Position numbers and translations under genes: made by a program. Source: Leifsonia virtsii (GTDB taxonomy: Bacteria > Actinomycetota > Actinomycetes > Actinomycetales > Microbacteriaceae). Taken from it: 64,000 nt of DNA. Each line of letters opens with the position of its first letter. Positions within the stretch are counted from its first letter, which is position 1. The stretch lies in NCBI RefSeq assembly GCF_030433675.1, contig NZ_JAROCB010000001.1, positions 891,623 to 955,622 on the forward strand. The letters are read 5' to 3'. The notes below the pieces were generated by a model. That model did no database searches. It worked only from the letters and a program-made list of their open reading frames with translations, and was not told where the DNA came from. Shown one piece after another: positions 24,911 through 34,739 of this stretch.

Positions 24911-27457
24911 TTGCCCGGAGAAAACCTCACCCGCATCGAAGCACAGGAGCGCGCGTCGCTCGTCCGCACCCACTCGTACGACGTCAGCCTCGATCTGACC
25001 ACCGGGCCGGAGACCTTCCGCAGCACCACGACCGTGCGGTTCTCGGCGAAGGAGGGGGCGTCGACGTTCATCGACGCGATCACGCGGACGGTGCACTCGG
25101 TCACCCTGAACGGCGTGGAGCTCGACCCCGCCGCGGTGAGCGACGGCGTGCGCATCCAGCTCGACGGCCTCAAGGACGAGAACGAGCTGACCGTCGACGC
25201 CGACGCGATCTACACCAACACCGGAGAGGGACTGCACCGCTTCGTCGACCCGGTCGACGGCGAGGTGTACCTGTACAGCCAGTTCGAGGTGCCGGACTCG
25301 CGGCGCATGTTCGCCGTGTTCGAGCAGCCCGATCTGAAGGCGCAGTTCACGTTCACCGTCACCGCGCCGGCCCACTGGGCGGTCGTGAGCAACTCCCCCA
25401 CGCCCGAGCCGACCCACGCCGGCGACGACAAGAAGGTCTGGGCGTTCGCTCCGACCCCGGTCATCTCCTCGTACATCACCGCGCTGATCGCCGGCCCCTA
25501 CGAGTCGGTCCACAGCGAGCTCACCAGCCGCGACGGCCGCACCATCCCGCTCGGCGTGTACGCGCGCAAGAGCCTGGCCGAGTACCTCGACGCCGACTAC
25601 ATCTTCGACAAGACGCGCGAGGGCTTCGCCTTCTACGAGGAGCGCTTCGACTACGCCTACCCGTTCGAGAAGTACGACCAGCTGTTCGTGCCGGAGTTCA
25701 ACGCGGGCGCGATGGAGAACGCGGGCGCGGTCACCTTCACCGAGACCTACGTCTTCCGGTCGAAGGTCACCGACGCGATCAAGGAGCGCCGGGTCGTCAC
25801 GGTCCTGCACGAGCTGGCCCACATGTGGTTCGGCGACCTGGTCACCATGAAGTGGTGGAACGACCTCTGGCTGAACGAGTCGTTCGCGGAGTACGCCTCC
25901 ACCCTGGCCACCGCGGAGGCCACCGAGTGGACCGAGGCGTGGACCACGTTCGCCGCCATGGAGAAGAGCTGGGCGTACCGCCAGGACCAGCTGCCCTCGA
26001 CGCACCCGATCGTCGCCACGATCAACGACCTGGAGGACGTGCAGGTCAACTTCGACGGCATCACGTACGCCAAGGGCGCCTCGGTGCTCAAGCAGCTGGT
26101 CGCCTGGGTCGGCCAGGACGACTTCCTCGCCGGTGTCGCGCAGTACTTCAAGAAGCACGCGCACGGCAACACCGAGCTCAAGGACCTGCTGGTGGAGCTT
26201 GAGGCCACGAGCGGCCGCGACCTGACCGACTGGTCGAAGAAGTGGCTCGAGACGGCCGGGGTCAACACCCTGCGCCCGGAGCTGTCGGTGGACGCGGACG
26301 GCACGATCACGTCGTTCGCCGTGCTGCAGTCCGCTGCGGCCGACTACCCGACCATCCGCCCGCACCGCCTCGCGATCGGCCTCTACAACCTCAGGGAAGG
26401 CAAGCTGGTACGCGACCAGCGCCTGGAGCTGGACGTCGACGGCGAGCGCACCGATGTCGCCGAGCTGGTCGGCACGAAGCGCCCCGACCTGGTGCTGATC
26501 AACGACGACGACCTCGCGTACGCGAAGATCCGTCTCGACGAGGCGTCGCTGGCGGTCGCGATCGAGCACCTCTCCGACATCGAGAGCCCGCTGGCCCGCT
26601 CGCTGGTCTGGGGCGCCGTCTGGGATGCGACCCGCGACGCCGAGACGAGCGCGAGCGACTACGTGCGCCTGGTGCTGGGCAACATCGCCTCGGAGACCGA
26701 GTCGACCACCATCCGCACCACGCTGAACCAGCTCGTGCTCGCCGCGAACGCCTACGTCGCTCCGGAGCGGCAGACGGAGACCGCGCACGCCGCAGCCGAC
26801 GCGCTGTGGGAGCTCGCGAAGGGCGCCGAGGCGGGCAGCGACGCGCAGTTCCAGTTCGTGAAGTTCTTCGCGGCCCTCGCCTCGACGGACGAGCAGCTGG
26901 CGACCATCGCGGGCCTCCGCGACGGCTCGATCGCCCTCGACGGCCTCACGGTCGACACCGATCTGTCGTGGGAGCTGCTCATCGCGCTCGTCGCGGGCGG
27001 CGCGGCGGGCACCGCCGAGATCGACGCGGCCCTCGCAGCGGACAACACCGCGAACGGCGGCCAGTTCGCCGCGCAGGCGCGCGCCAGCATCCCGACGCTC
27101 GAGGGAAAGCAGGCGGCGTGGGACTCGGTGTTCGGCTCCGACAACCTGCCGAACACGATCGTCCGCTACACCGGGATCGGCTTCCAGCGCGCGAAGGACA
27201 AGAGCGTGCTCGCCGCCTTCGTCGGGCCGTACTTCGCGGCGCTGCAGGGCATCTGGACCTCGCGCACCTACAAGATCGCGGAGTACCTGGTCGAGGGCAT
27301 GTACCCGGCGCCGCTCGCGAACGAGGAGCTGCGCGACGCGACCCGCGCCTGGCTCGACGCCAACAACGAGCCGGCGGCGCTCCGCCGCATGGTGGTGGAG
27401 AACCTCGCCGGGGTGGAGCGCGCGCTCGCCGCGCAGAAGCGCGACGCCTCCGCCTGA
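24911..27457 (+). CDS. pepN: Aminopeptidase N (M1 family)
   Basis: 848-residue cytosolic zinc aminopeptidase that removes N-terminal residues from peptides. GAMENAG is the exopeptidase signature; the zinc site is HELAH at residues 300-304 with Glu323 downstream (WLNESF). The C-terminal ERAP1-like helical domain covers about 530-840. The start is TTG at 24911 with AAGGAG seven bases upstream. Length is typical of the Streptomyces-like PepN type. It is followed by a perfect 15-bp hairpin that probably ends the transcript. Confidence 0.97.
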   Translation: MPGENLTRIEAQERASLVRTHSYDVSLDLTTGPETFRSTTTVRFSAKEGASTFIDAITRTVHSVTLNGVELDPAAVSDGVRIQLDGLKDENELTVDADAIYTNTGEGLHRFVDPVDGEVYLYSQFEVPDSRRMFAVFEQPDLKAQFTFTVTAPAHWAVVSNSPTPEPTHAGDDKKVWAFAPTPVISSYITALIAGPYESVHSELTSRDGRTIPLGVYARKSLAEYLDADYIFDKTREGFAFYEERFDYAYPFEKYDQLFVPEFNAGAMENAGAVTFTETYVFRSKVTDAIKERRVVTVLHELAHMWFGDLVTMKWWNDLWLNESFAEYASTLATAEATEWTEAWTTFAAMEKSWAYRQDQLPSTHPIVATINDLEDVQVNFDGITYAKGASVLKQLVAWVGQDDFLAGVAQYFKKHAHGNTELKDLLVELEATSGRDLTDWSKKWLETAGVNTLRPELSVDADGTITSFAVLQSAAADYPTIRPHRLAIGLYNLREGKLVRDQRLELDVDGERTDVAELVGTKRPDLVLINDDDLAYAKIRLDEASLAVAIEHLSDIESPLARSLVWGAVWDATRDAETSASDYVRLVLGNIASETESTTIRTTLNQLVLAANAYVAPERQTETAHAAADALWELAKGAEAGSDAQFQFVKFFAALASTDEQLATIAGLRDGSIALDGLTVDTDLSWELLIALVAGGAAGTAEIDAALAADNTANGGQFAAQARASIPTLEGKQAAWDSVFGSDNLPNTIVRYTGIGFQRAKDKSVLAAFVGPYFAALQGIWTSRTYKIAEYLVEGMYPAPLANEELRDATRAWLDANNEPAALRRMVVENLAGVERALAAQKRDASA

Positions 27458-27472
27458 GCGACTGCGCCACCC

Positions 27473-27512
27473 TGTCACGTCTGCGGCTGCGCGCGCGGCC
27501 GCAGACGTGACA
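27473..27512 (+). terminator. Palindrome after pepN
   Basis: Perfect 15-bp arms (27473-27487 and 27498-27512) with a 10-base loop, 16 bp past the pepN stop. An outer pair (GCGACTG at about 27458 and CAGTCGC at about 27520) could extend the stem. Probable terminator without a T-run. Confidence 0.6.
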
Positions 27513-27604
27513 TACCGCAGCAGTCGCGGGTCGGACCGGACCGAGTGCAGCGTCGTACCGGGGGACGATGACGCCGCGGCACGTGCGCCCCTAGTCTCGG
27601 AGGC

Positions 27605-28516
27605 ATGATCCAACTCGATCACCTCACCAAACGATTCGGTTCCAAGACCGCCGTCGACGACATCACCGTGACCATCCAGCCGGGCAAGGTCACCGGCTTC
27701 CTCGGGCCGAACGGCGCGGGCAAGTCGACGACCATGCGCATGATCATGGGGCTCGACCGCCCCTCCGGCGGCCGCGCCCTCATCAACGGGAAGCGCTACG
27801 CCGAGTTCCGCTCCCCGCTCACCGAGGTGGGCGCGCTGCTCGACGCGAAGGCCGTGCACACCGGCCGCACCGCGTACTCGCACCTGCTGGCGATGGCCGC
27901 GACCCACGGCATCCCGAAGGCCCGCGTGCACGAGGTCATCGGCATGACCGGCCTCGACTCGGTCGCGACCAAGCGCGTCGGCGGCTTCTCGCTCGGCATG
28001 GGGCAGCGGCTCGGGATCGCCGCGGCCATGCTCGGCGACCCGGCCACCCTCATCCTCGACGAGCCGGTCAACGGCCTCGACCCCGAGGGCGTGCTGTGGG
28101 TGCGCCAGTTCGCGCGTCACCTGGCGAGCCAGGGCCGCACGGTGTTCCTCTCGTCGCACCTGATGAGCGAGATGGCCCAGACCGCCGACCACATCGTGAT
28201 CCTCGGCCGCGGTCGCGTGCTCGCCGACGCCCCGGTCGACCAGATCCTCGCCGGCGCCACCCGCCACGCGGTGCGCGTCCGCACGCCGCAGCCGGAGGAG
28301 CTGGCGCGTGCCGTCGCCGGCGCCGACGTCGCCATCACCGGCGTCGAGGCCCAGCTGTTCGAGGTCACCGGCCTCACCGCCGCCCAGATCGGCGAGGCGG
28401 CCGCGCGCAACGGGATCGTGCTGCACGAGCTGACCCCGCTCAGCGCCTCGCTCGAGGAGGCCTACCTCGAACTCACCCAGGACGACGTCGAGTACCGCAC
28501 GGAGGTCAGCCGATGA
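27605..28516 (+). CDS. ABC transporter ATP-binding protein (exporter type)
   Basis: 303-residue ATPase of the DrrA/CcmA-like class that powers an exporter. Walker A GPNGAGKST is at about residues 38-46, the signature FSLGMGQRLGIAAAM follows, then Walker B LILDEPVNGLDPEG and the H-loop SSHLM. The C-terminal extension of about 80 residues is typical of drug or lantibiotic exporters. The stop overlaps the permease start (ATGA). It sits upstream of a kinase/regulator pair, a common layout for self-regulated antibiotic or bacteriocin exporters. Confidence 0.93.
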   Translation: MIQLDHLTKRFGSKTAVDDITVTIQPGKVTGFLGPNGAGKSTTMRMIMGLDRPSGGRALINGKRYAEFRSPLTEVGALLDAKAVHTGRTAYSHLLAMAATHGIPKARVHEVIGMTGLDSVATKRVGGFSLGMGQRLGIAAAMLGDPATLILDEPVNGLDPEGVLWVRQFARHLASQGRTVFLSSHLMSEMAQTADHIVILGRGRVLADAPVDQILAGATRHAVRVRTPQPEELARAVAGADVAITGVEAQLFEVTGLTAAQIGEAAARNGIVLHELTPLSASLEEAYLELTQDDVEYRTEVSR

Positions 28517-29382
28517 GCACCGCCACCGCATCCACCCACACCGCCCCTGGGCACCCGCACTCCTCGCTCGGGCGGCTCAACTTCGCCCGCGTGGTCCGCT
28601 CCGAGTGGATCAAGCTGCGCACGCTGCGCTCCACCTTCTGGACGCTTGGCAGCGCCGTCGTCCTGGTCGTGGGCATCGCGACGCTCGTCGCGGCGGCCAT
28701 CCCGGAGAAGTCCGTGCTGGTGGGCGAGGTGCCCGCCGCGCGGCGTGCCGCGATCGAGGCGCAGGCCTCGGCGTTCGGCACCACCGCGGCCACCTCCGGC
28801 CTGACGTTCGCGTCGCTGGTCATCGCGGTCCTCGGTGTGCTCGTCATCAGCGGCGAGTTCTCGACCGGGATGATCCGCTCCTCCTTCACGGCCGTCCCCC
28901 GCCGGTTCCCGGTGTTCGCGGCCAAGACGCTGGTGCTGTTCGTCGTCGCCTTCGTCATCGGGCTGATCTCGTCGGCCGCGTCGTGGGCGGTCGCCATCCC
29001 GATCCTGAACGGGAAGGGCTACAGCGGTGACCTCACCTCCTCCGACACGCTCTGGGCGATCCTCGGAGCCGCGCTCTACCTCGGGCTCGTCGCCGTGTTC
29101 TCGCTCGGCGTCGGCGCCATCCTGAAGTCCACCGCCGGCGGCATCGCCGCTGCGCTCGGCGTGCTGCTCGTGCTGCCGATCATCGCAAGTGTGGTCAGCG
29201 GCCTGACCCGCACCGAGTGGCTGGCCGACGCCCAGCGCTACCTGCTGAGCAACGCGGGGCAGGGCATCTCGGGCGTCGCCAACGGCGGCCTCGAGCCGTG
29301 GGTGAACGTCGTCACGGTCCTCGTCTGGTCCGCGGTCGCCTTCATCGTCGGCGCCGTGCTGCTGCAGCGCAGGGACGCCTGA
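28513..29382 (+). CDS. ABC transporter permease (ABC-2 type)
   Basis: 289-residue membrane protein with six hydrophobic segments and the N-terminal SEWIKLRTLRSTFWTL pattern of ABC-2 permeases of actinomycetes. It forms the membrane part of the exporter with the upstream ATPase; the ATGA overlap couples their translation. A loop of about 40 residues (AIPEKSVL to AFGTTA) lies outside the first helix. Substrate unknown; drugs or cell-envelope-active peptides are the usual guess. Confidence 0.9.
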   Translation: MSTATASTHTAPGHPHSSLGRLNFARVVRSEWIKLRTLRSTFWTLGSAVVLVVGIATLVAAAIPEKSVLVGEVPAARRAAIEAQASAFGTTAATSGLTFASLVIAVLGVLVISGEFSTGMIRSSFTAVPRRFPVFAAKTLVLFVVAFVIGLISSAASWAVAIPILNGKGYSGDLTSSDTLWAILGAALYLGLVAVFSLGVGAILKSTAGGIAAALGVLLVLPIIASVVSGLTRTEWLADAQRYLLSNAGQGISGVANGGLEPWVNVVTVLVWSAVAFIVGAVLLQRRDA

Positions 29383-29390
29383 CCGGTCAC

Positions 29391-30761
29391 GTGACCCAGG
29401 GCGCCACGACGACGGACACCCCGGGCGGGCTCGAACTTCCGAGACCGCCCGGGGTGATCCGTCGTTTCCTGGCGGCGCATCCCGTCGTCGTGGATGTGGC
29501 GGTCGCGGCCGTCTACCTCCTCCCGTCGCTGCTCGGGGCGATCGTGCTCTCGGCGCGGAATCCGACGCCGCAGGAGATCGTGCACATCGCGCTCACCGCG
29601 GTCGCCGGCATCGCGCTGCTCGCCCGGCGGCGCCAGCCGGCGGTCGTCTTCGCGCTCGCCACCGTCCTCCTCGGCGCGAGCGTGTTCCTCGGCCGGGACA
29701 TGGATGTGGTGCCCACCCTGATCGCGCTGTACGCGCTCGCGGTCTACCGCTCCATCCGGTCCGCCTGGGTCGCGTTCGGCGTGACCGCCGCGGTCACGGT
29801 CGTCACCGTCACCGTGGAGACCGTGCTCGCCCAGGTGCGCGCGTTCACGCCGCTGGAGACGGCCGCGGTGCCCTCCGGCATCCTCGTGCTCTCGTTCTCG
29901 GTCGTCGCCGTGCTCATCGGCAGCAACGTCGGCAATCGGCGGAGGTACCTGGACGCTCTCATCGACCGCGCCCGCCAGCTCGCCCGCGAGCGCGACCAGC
30001 AGGCCGAGATCGCCGCGGCCGCCGAGCGCGGCAGGATCGCGCGCGAGATGCACGACATCGTCTCGCACAGCCTCACCGTGATGATCACGCTGGCGGACGG
30101 CTCCGCCCGGCTGGTCGACTCGGCCGCCCGTGCTGAGGGCGCGGCAGCGCGAGCAGACGATGCTCCGACGCCGCTCGAGCGCTCGGCCGAGACGATGCGG
30201 CTGGTCGCCGAGACCGGCCGCGGCGCCCTCGCCGACATGCGCCGCCTGCTGGGCGTGCTGCGCGACGGCGACGGGAACGCGGCCCGCGAACCGCAACCCG
30301 GCGTGGCCGAGCTCGGCGACCTCGTCGAGACGTTCCGCGCCGCGGGCCTGCCGGTGCGGATCACCGTCTCCGGAACTCCCCCGGACGACGTCGGCCAGCA
30401 GCTGACCGTCTACCGCGTGGTGCAGGAGGGCCTCACCAACGCGCTCCGCTACGCCTCCACGGCGACCGCGGTCCGCGTCGTGATCGTCTTCCAGCCCGGC
30501 ACGGTCGTCATCACGGTCGACGACGACGCCGCCCTCCACCCGGACGCGGCGCAAGGCTCCGGTCGTGGCCTCGTCGGCGTGCGCGAGCGTGTCGGCCTGT
30601 ACAGCGGGACGATGGAGGCGGGCCCGCGACCGGGCGGCGGCTGGCGTGTGCGGACCGTGTTCGACGCGGTGCGCGGCCGGCCGGACGCCGACGCGGCCCC
30701 GAGCCCGGCCGTCACCGCAGCGCCTCCCACCCCCGACCCCACGCTCGAGGAGACTCCATGA
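29391..30761 (+). CDS. Sensor histidine kinase (NarL/DesK type)
   Basis: 456-residue membrane kinase. Four to six hydrophobic helices occupy residues 30-180, a short coiled segment follows, and the dimerisation box REMHDIVSHSL contains phospho-His221. The HATPase_c domain has YRVVQEGLTNALRYA and GRGLVGVRERVGLY. The N-terminal helices have no outside domain and probably sense the membrane or the neighbouring exporter. The start is GTG at 29391, eight bases after the permease stop. Its end overlaps the response regulator (ATGA). Confidence 0.92.
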   Translation: MTQGATTTDTPGGLELPRPPGVIRRFLAAHPVVVDVAVAAVYLLPSLLGAIVLSARNPTPQEIVHIALTAVAGIALLARRRQPAVVFALATVLLGASVFLGRDMDVVPTLIALYALAVYRSIRSAWVAFGVTAAVTVVTVTVETVLAQVRAFTPLETAAVPSGILVLSFSVVAVLIGSNVGNRRRYLDALIDRARQLARERDQQAEIAAAAERGRIAREMHDIVSHSLTVMITLADGSARLVDSAARAEGAAARADDAPTPLERSAETMRLVAETGRGALADMRRLLGVLRDGDGNAAREPQPGVAELGDLVETFRAAGLPVRITVSGTPPDDVGQQLTVYRVVQEGLTNALRYASTATAVRVVIVFQPGTVVITVDDDAALHPDAAQGSGRGLVGVRERVGLYSGTMEAGPRPGGGWRVRTVFDAVRGRPDADAAPSPAVTAAPPTPDPTLEETP

Positions 30762-31432
30762 CCGACGCCCCCGTCCGCATCCTGCTCGTCGACGACCAGC
30801 AGCTGGTGCGCCTCGGCTTCCGGATGGTGCTGGAGGCGGAGCCGGACCTGGCCGTCGTCGGCGAGGCCGGCGACGGCGCGGAGGCCGTGCGGCTGACCTC
30901 GGCGCTCAAACCCGACGTGGTGCTGATGGACGTCCGGATGCCGGTGCTCGACGGCATCGAGGCGACCCGGCGGATCGTGGAGGCCGACCCGGCCGCCCGC
31001 ATCATCATCCTGACCACGTTCGACCTCGACGAGTACGCCTTCGGCGGCCTGCGCGCGGGCGCGAGCGGCTTCCTGCTGAAAGACGCCCGTCCCGAAGAGC
31101 TGACCTCTGCCGTCCGTGCGGTCGCCGCGGGCGACGCCGCCGTCTCCGGCCGGGTCACCCGGGCGATGCTCGAACTGTTCGCCGACCACCTGCCCGCCGC
31201 CGGGTCGACGGCCCGGGGCGGCGCGGACCCGGCCGCCGCCCTGACCCCGCGCGAGCGCGAGATCCTGCTCGCCATCGGCGAAGGCCTCAGCAACGGGGAG
31301 ATCGGCGCGCGCTTCTACCTGACCGAGTCGACGGTGAAGACGCACGTCGGCCGCGTGCTGTCGAAGCTGCAGCTGCGCGACCGGGTCCACGCGGTGATCT
31401 TCGCGTACGAGAACGGACTCCTGGAGCGGTGA
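30758..31432 (+). CDS. LuxR/NarL-family response regulator
   Basis: 224-residue regulator and partner of the kinase just upstream (ATGA overlap). The receiver domain has DD at 12-13, phosphoacceptor Asp58 (VLMDVRMPVLDG) and the conserved Lys in LLKDA. The DNA-binding domain starts at LTPREREILLAIGEG and has the usual SNGEIGARFYLTESTVKTHVGR helix-turn-helix. It probably controls the ABC exporter genes in front. No binding site was identified. Confidence 0.95.
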   Translation: MTDAPVRILLVDDQQLVRLGFRMVLEAEPDLAVVGEAGDGAEAVRLTSALKPDVVLMDVRMPVLDGIEATRRIVEADPAARIIILTTFDLDEYAFGGLRAGASGFLLKDARPEELTSAVRAVAAGDAAVSGRVTRAMLELFADHLPAAGSTARGGADPAAALTPREREILLAIGEGLSNGEIGARFYLTESTVKTHVGRVLSKLQLRDRVHAVIFAYENGLLER

Positions 31433-31475
31433 GTTCAGGCTCCGCCAAGCGGGTCGTCGGTAGGCTCGGTGGGGT

Positions 31476-32651
31476 ATGGGAATCCTGAAAGCGAACTTCT
31501 GGACCGACCTCGGCTCCTGGGCCGCCGAGGCCGGATGGAACATCCTCAGCGCGGCGTGCATCGTCGGCGGCGCCTTCCTGCTCAGCTGGATCCTGCGCGT
31601 GGTCATCCGCAAGGTGGTCGCGCGCATCGTCAGCGGCGTCAAGAAGGGGCAGAACGTCTCCGACACGCAGGCGCTGGTCGCCTCGCCGCTGGCGGCGGTG
31701 CGGCTGGTGCAGCGCACGCGGACGCTGGGCTCCGTGCTGACGAACATCGTCAACGTCACCATCGGGATCATCGCGATCATCCTCATCCTGAACGTGTTCG
31801 CGGCGAACGTGCTCGGCTCGCTCGCCCTGCTCACGGCCGCGATCGGCGCCGGCCTCGGTTTCGGCGCGCAGAACATCGTCAAGGACGTGCTCAACGGCCT
31901 GTTCATGGTGATGGAGGACCAGCTCGGCGTCGGCGACGTGGTCGACCTCGGGTCGGCGACCGGTGTGGTGGAGGCCGTCGGAATCCGGGTCACCCAGGTG
32001 CGCGACGTGAACGGGACCCTGTGGTTCGTGCGCAACGGCGAGATCCTCCGCGTCGGCAACATGTCGCAGGGCTGGGCGCGCGTGATCATCGACCTCGCTG
32101 TGCCGTACGACGCCGACATCGAGGCGGTGCAGGCGAAGATGATGGAGGCCGCCACCGCGCTCGCGACGAGCACGAAATGGCGCTCGCGCATCCTGGACAA
32201 GCCGGAGCTGTGGGGGCTGGAGTCCATCTCCGCCGACGCCATGGTCATCCGCCTGGTGCTCAAGACGCGCACCACCGCGAAGGACGACGTCTCGCGCGAG
32301 CTGCGCGTCCGCCTCAAGCAGGCGCTCGACGAGCTGGGAGTGAAGCTGCCGTCGCTCTCCGCTGTCGTGCTGACCGGCTTCGACAGCGCGGCGAGCGTCG
32401 CCGGAGCGAAGCCCCCGCGCACCCGCCCGAGCCAGGTCGTGAACCCCGAGCCGCCGCTCAAGGGCCGCAAGGCGCGCGCGGCGGCGAAGCGGCAGGCGGC
32501 CGACGCGGGCCCGGCGCAGGCGCAGGCACAGCCCGCCGCGCCCAAGAGCCCGAAGCCGCCCGCCAAGCGGCCGGCCGACCCGGGCGCGATCCGCATCCAG
32601 CCGGCCATCGAGAACCAGCCGAAGCCCGACGGCGACGGGACGAAGCCGTGA
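31476..32651 (+). CDS. Mechanosensitive ion channel, MscS family
   Basis: 391-residue membrane protein that opens under membrane tension during hypo-osmotic shock. After three hydrophobic segments comes the pore helix region (LTAAIGAGLGFGAQNIVKDVLNG), rich in Ala/Gly as in MscS TM3, then the beta domain (VGDVVDLGSATGVVEAVGIRVT). The C-terminal 90 residues are a Lys/Ala/Pro-rich disordered tail, longer than in E. coli MscS. The stop overlaps the globin start (GTGA). Confidence 0.92.
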   Translation: MGILKANFWTDLGSWAAEAGWNILSAACIVGGAFLLSWILRVVIRKVVARIVSGVKKGQNVSDTQALVASPLAAVRLVQRTRTLGSVLTNIVNVTIGIIAIILILNVFAANVLGSLALLTAAIGAGLGFGAQNIVKDVLNGLFMVMEDQLGVGDVVDLGSATGVVEAVGIRVTQVRDVNGTLWFVRNGEILRVGNMSQGWARVIIDLAVPYDADIEAVQAKMMEAATALATSTKWRSRILDKPELWGLESISADAMVIRLVLKTRTTAKDDVSRELRVRLKQALDELGVKLPSLSAVVLTGFDSAASVAGAKPPRTRPSQVVNPEPPLKGRKARAAAKRQAADAGPAQAQAQPAAPKSPKPPAKRPADPGAIRIQPAIENQPKPDGDGTKP

Positions 32652-33046
32652 GCATCCCGGTCGGTCCGCAGCCCAGCTTCTTCGACCAGATCGGCGGTCA
32701 CGAGACCTTCCAGCGCCTCGTCGACGCGTTCTACGACGGCGTCGCCGCCGATCCCGTGCTGCGGCCGATGTACCCGGAGGAGGACCTCGGGCCGGCGAAG
32801 GAGCGGCTCGTGCTGTTCCTGGAGCAGTACTGGGGCGGTCCGACGACGTACAGCCAGCAGCGCGGCCACCCCCGCCTGCGGATGCGGCACAACCCGTTCA
32901 AGGTCAACCCGGACGCCCGCGACCGCTGGCTGGCCCACATGCGCGTCGCGGTCGACGGCCTGGGACTTGCGCCGCTGCAGGAGGAGACGCTCTGGAATTA
33001 CCTGGAGCGGGCCGCGTTCGCTATGGTCAACACATTCGAGGAGTAG
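32648..33046 (+). CDS. glbO: Group II truncated haemoglobin (TrHbO)
   Basis: 132-residue haem protein of the group II truncated haemoglobins, probably involved in oxygen or peroxide chemistry near the membrane. Visible are the B-helix Tyr in FYDGV, the GHPRLRMRH segment with the proximal His, and the G8 Trp in RDRWLAHM that marks this group. The start is GTG at 32648, overlapping the MscS stop by four bases, so it is translated by coupling. The same channel-globin order is plausible as a conserved pair; this was not checked. Confidence 0.93.
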   Translation: MSIPVGPQPSFFDQIGGHETFQRLVDAFYDGVAADPVLRPMYPEEDLGPAKERLVLFLEQYWGGPTTYSQQRGHPRLRMRHNPFKVNPDARDRWLAHMRVAVDGLGLAPLQEETLWNYLERAAFAMVNTFEE

Positions 33047-33081
33047 CCCTCGCAGCCATCCCGGTGCCGAAGGAGACACGG

Positions 33082-34728
33082 ATGACCAAGGAACCCGACG
33101 CGATCGTCGTCGGCGCCGGCCTCTCCGGGCTGGTCGCCGCATCCGAACTGCTCGACGCGGGACGGCGGGTGACCATCGTCGAACAGGAGCCGTCGGCCTC
33201 CTTCGGCGGGCAGGCGTGGTGGTCGTTCGGCGGTCTGTTCCTCATCGACTCCCCCGAGCAGCGCAGGATGGGCGTGCACGACTCCCTCGCGCTCGCCCGC
33301 GACGACTGGTTCGGCACCGCCGGTTTCGACCGCGCCGAGGACCACTGGCCGCGGCAGTGGGCGGAGGCGTACCTGCAGTTCGCGGCGGGCGAGAAGCGCG
33401 CCTGGCTGCACGAGAAGGGCGTGCGGTTCTTCCCGGTCGTCGGCTGGGCCGAGCGCGGGGACGGACGCGCGGGCGGCCACGGCAACTCGGTGCCGCGGTT
33501 CCACATCACCTGGGGCACGGGACCCGGGGTGGTGGAGCCGTTCGCGCGCCGCGTGCAGTCGGCCGCGGCGAACGGCCGGGCGGCGATCCGCAACCGCCAC
33601 CGGGTGGACGAGCTGATCGTCGAGGACGGCCGCGTCGTCGGCGTGCGCGGCGCGGTGCTCGCGCCCGACTCCGCCGAGCGCGGCGCTCCGAGCAATCGCG
33701 AGGTCGTCGGCGACTTCGAGCTGCGGGCGCCCGTCGTGATCGTGGCCTCCGGCGGCATCGGCGGCAACCACGACCTGGTGCGGGCGGCCTGGCCGGCACG
33801 GCTGGGCGAACCCCCGGCGCACATGCTCTCGGGCGTTCCGGCGCACGTCGACGGGCGGATGCTCGGCATCGCGGAGACCGCGGGCGCGCACCTGATCAAC
33901 GGCGACCGGATGTGGCACTACACCGAGGGCATCCAGAACTGGGACCCGGTGTGGGAGCGGCACGGCATCCGCATCCTCCCGGGCCCATCGTCGCTGTGGC
34001 TGGACGCGCACGGGGACCGGCTGCCCTCGCCGCTCTACCCCGGGTTCGACACGCTCGGGACGCTGGAGCACCTGCGCCGGACCGGGTCGGACTACAGCTG
34101 GTTCGTGCTGACGCAGAAGATCATCGAGAAGGAGTTCGCGCTCTCCGGCAGCGAGCAGAATCCCGATCTGACCGGCAAGGACGTCCGGCTGCTCGCCAAG
34201 CGGGCCGCGCCGGGCGCTCCGGGGCCCGTGGAAGCGTTCAAGCAGCACGGCGCGGACTTCGTCGTCGCCGACACGCTCGACGAGCTCCTGGCCGGGATGC
34301 AGCGCATCGCGGACGTGCCGCTCGACACCGAGCTCGTGGCCCGGCACGTGCGCGAGCGCGACCGGCAGCTCGACAACGACTTCGGCAAGGACCTGCAGCT
34401 GGCCGCCATCCGCTCGGCGCGGAAGTACCGGGGCGACCGGCTCATCCGGGTGGCGTCGCCGCACAAGCTGCTCGACCCGGCGGCGGGGCCGCTGATCGCG
34501 GTGAAGCTGCACATCCTGACCCGCAAGAGCCTGGGCGGGATCGAGACGGACCTCGACGGCCGCGTGCTCGGCGCCGACGGTGCGCCGGTGCCCGGGCTCT
34601 TCGCCGTCGGCGAGGCGGCCGGCTTCGGCGGGGGCGGGATGCACGGCTACCGCGCGCTGGAGGGCACGTTCCTCGGCGGCTGCCTCTTCTCCGGCCGCCA
34701 GGCCGGTCGCGCCGCCGCCCGTCCCTGA
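33082..34728 (+). CDS. FAD-dependent dehydrogenase (KsdD/fumarate-reductase-like)
   Basis: 548-residue flavoprotein with an N-terminal Rossmann site (VVGAGLSGLVAASELLDAG, then the acidic IVEQE) and a C-terminal FAD segment (GLFAVGEAAGFGGGGMHGYRALEGTFLGG). It belongs to the FAD_binding_2 group, which includes 3-ketosteroid dehydrogenases and fumarate reductases, so it likely reduces or oxidises a C=C bond; the substrate is unknown. The start at 33082 was chosen for AAGGAG six bases upstream. A long palindrome follows 11 bp after the stop. Confidence 0.9.
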   Translation: MTKEPDAIVVGAGLSGLVAASELLDAGRRVTIVEQEPSASFGGQAWWSFGGLFLIDSPEQRRMGVHDSLALARDDWFGTAGFDRAEDHWPRQWAEAYLQFAAGEKRAWLHEKGVRFFPVVGWAERGDGRAGGHGNSVPRFHITWGTGPGVVEPFARRVQSAAANGRAAIRNRHRVDELIVEDGRVVGVRGAVLAPDSAERGAPSNREVVGDFELRAPVVIVASGGIGGNHDLVRAAWPARLGEPPAHMLSGVPAHVDGRMLGIAETAGAHLINGDRMWHYTEGIQNWDPVWERHGIRILPGPSSLWLDAHGDRLPSPLYPGFDTLGTLEHLRRTGSDYSWFVLTQKIIEKEFALSGSEQNPDLTGKDVRLLAKRAAPGAPGPVEAFKQHGADFVVADTLDELLAGMQRIADVPLDTELVARHVRERDRQLDNDFGKDLQLAAIRSARKYRGDRLIRVASPHKLLDPAAGPLIAVKLHILTRKSLGGIETDLDGRVLGADGAPVPGLFAVGEAAGFGGGGMHGYRALEGTFLGGCLFSGRQAGRAAARP

Positions 34729-34739
34729 GCTTCCGCCCA

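Noticed and set aside
24905..28531. About 1200-codon open frame on the - strand opposite pepN and the ABC ATPase gene
   Set aside because: Same high-GC effect; both + strand genes have clear catalytic motifs and the antisense translation has none.
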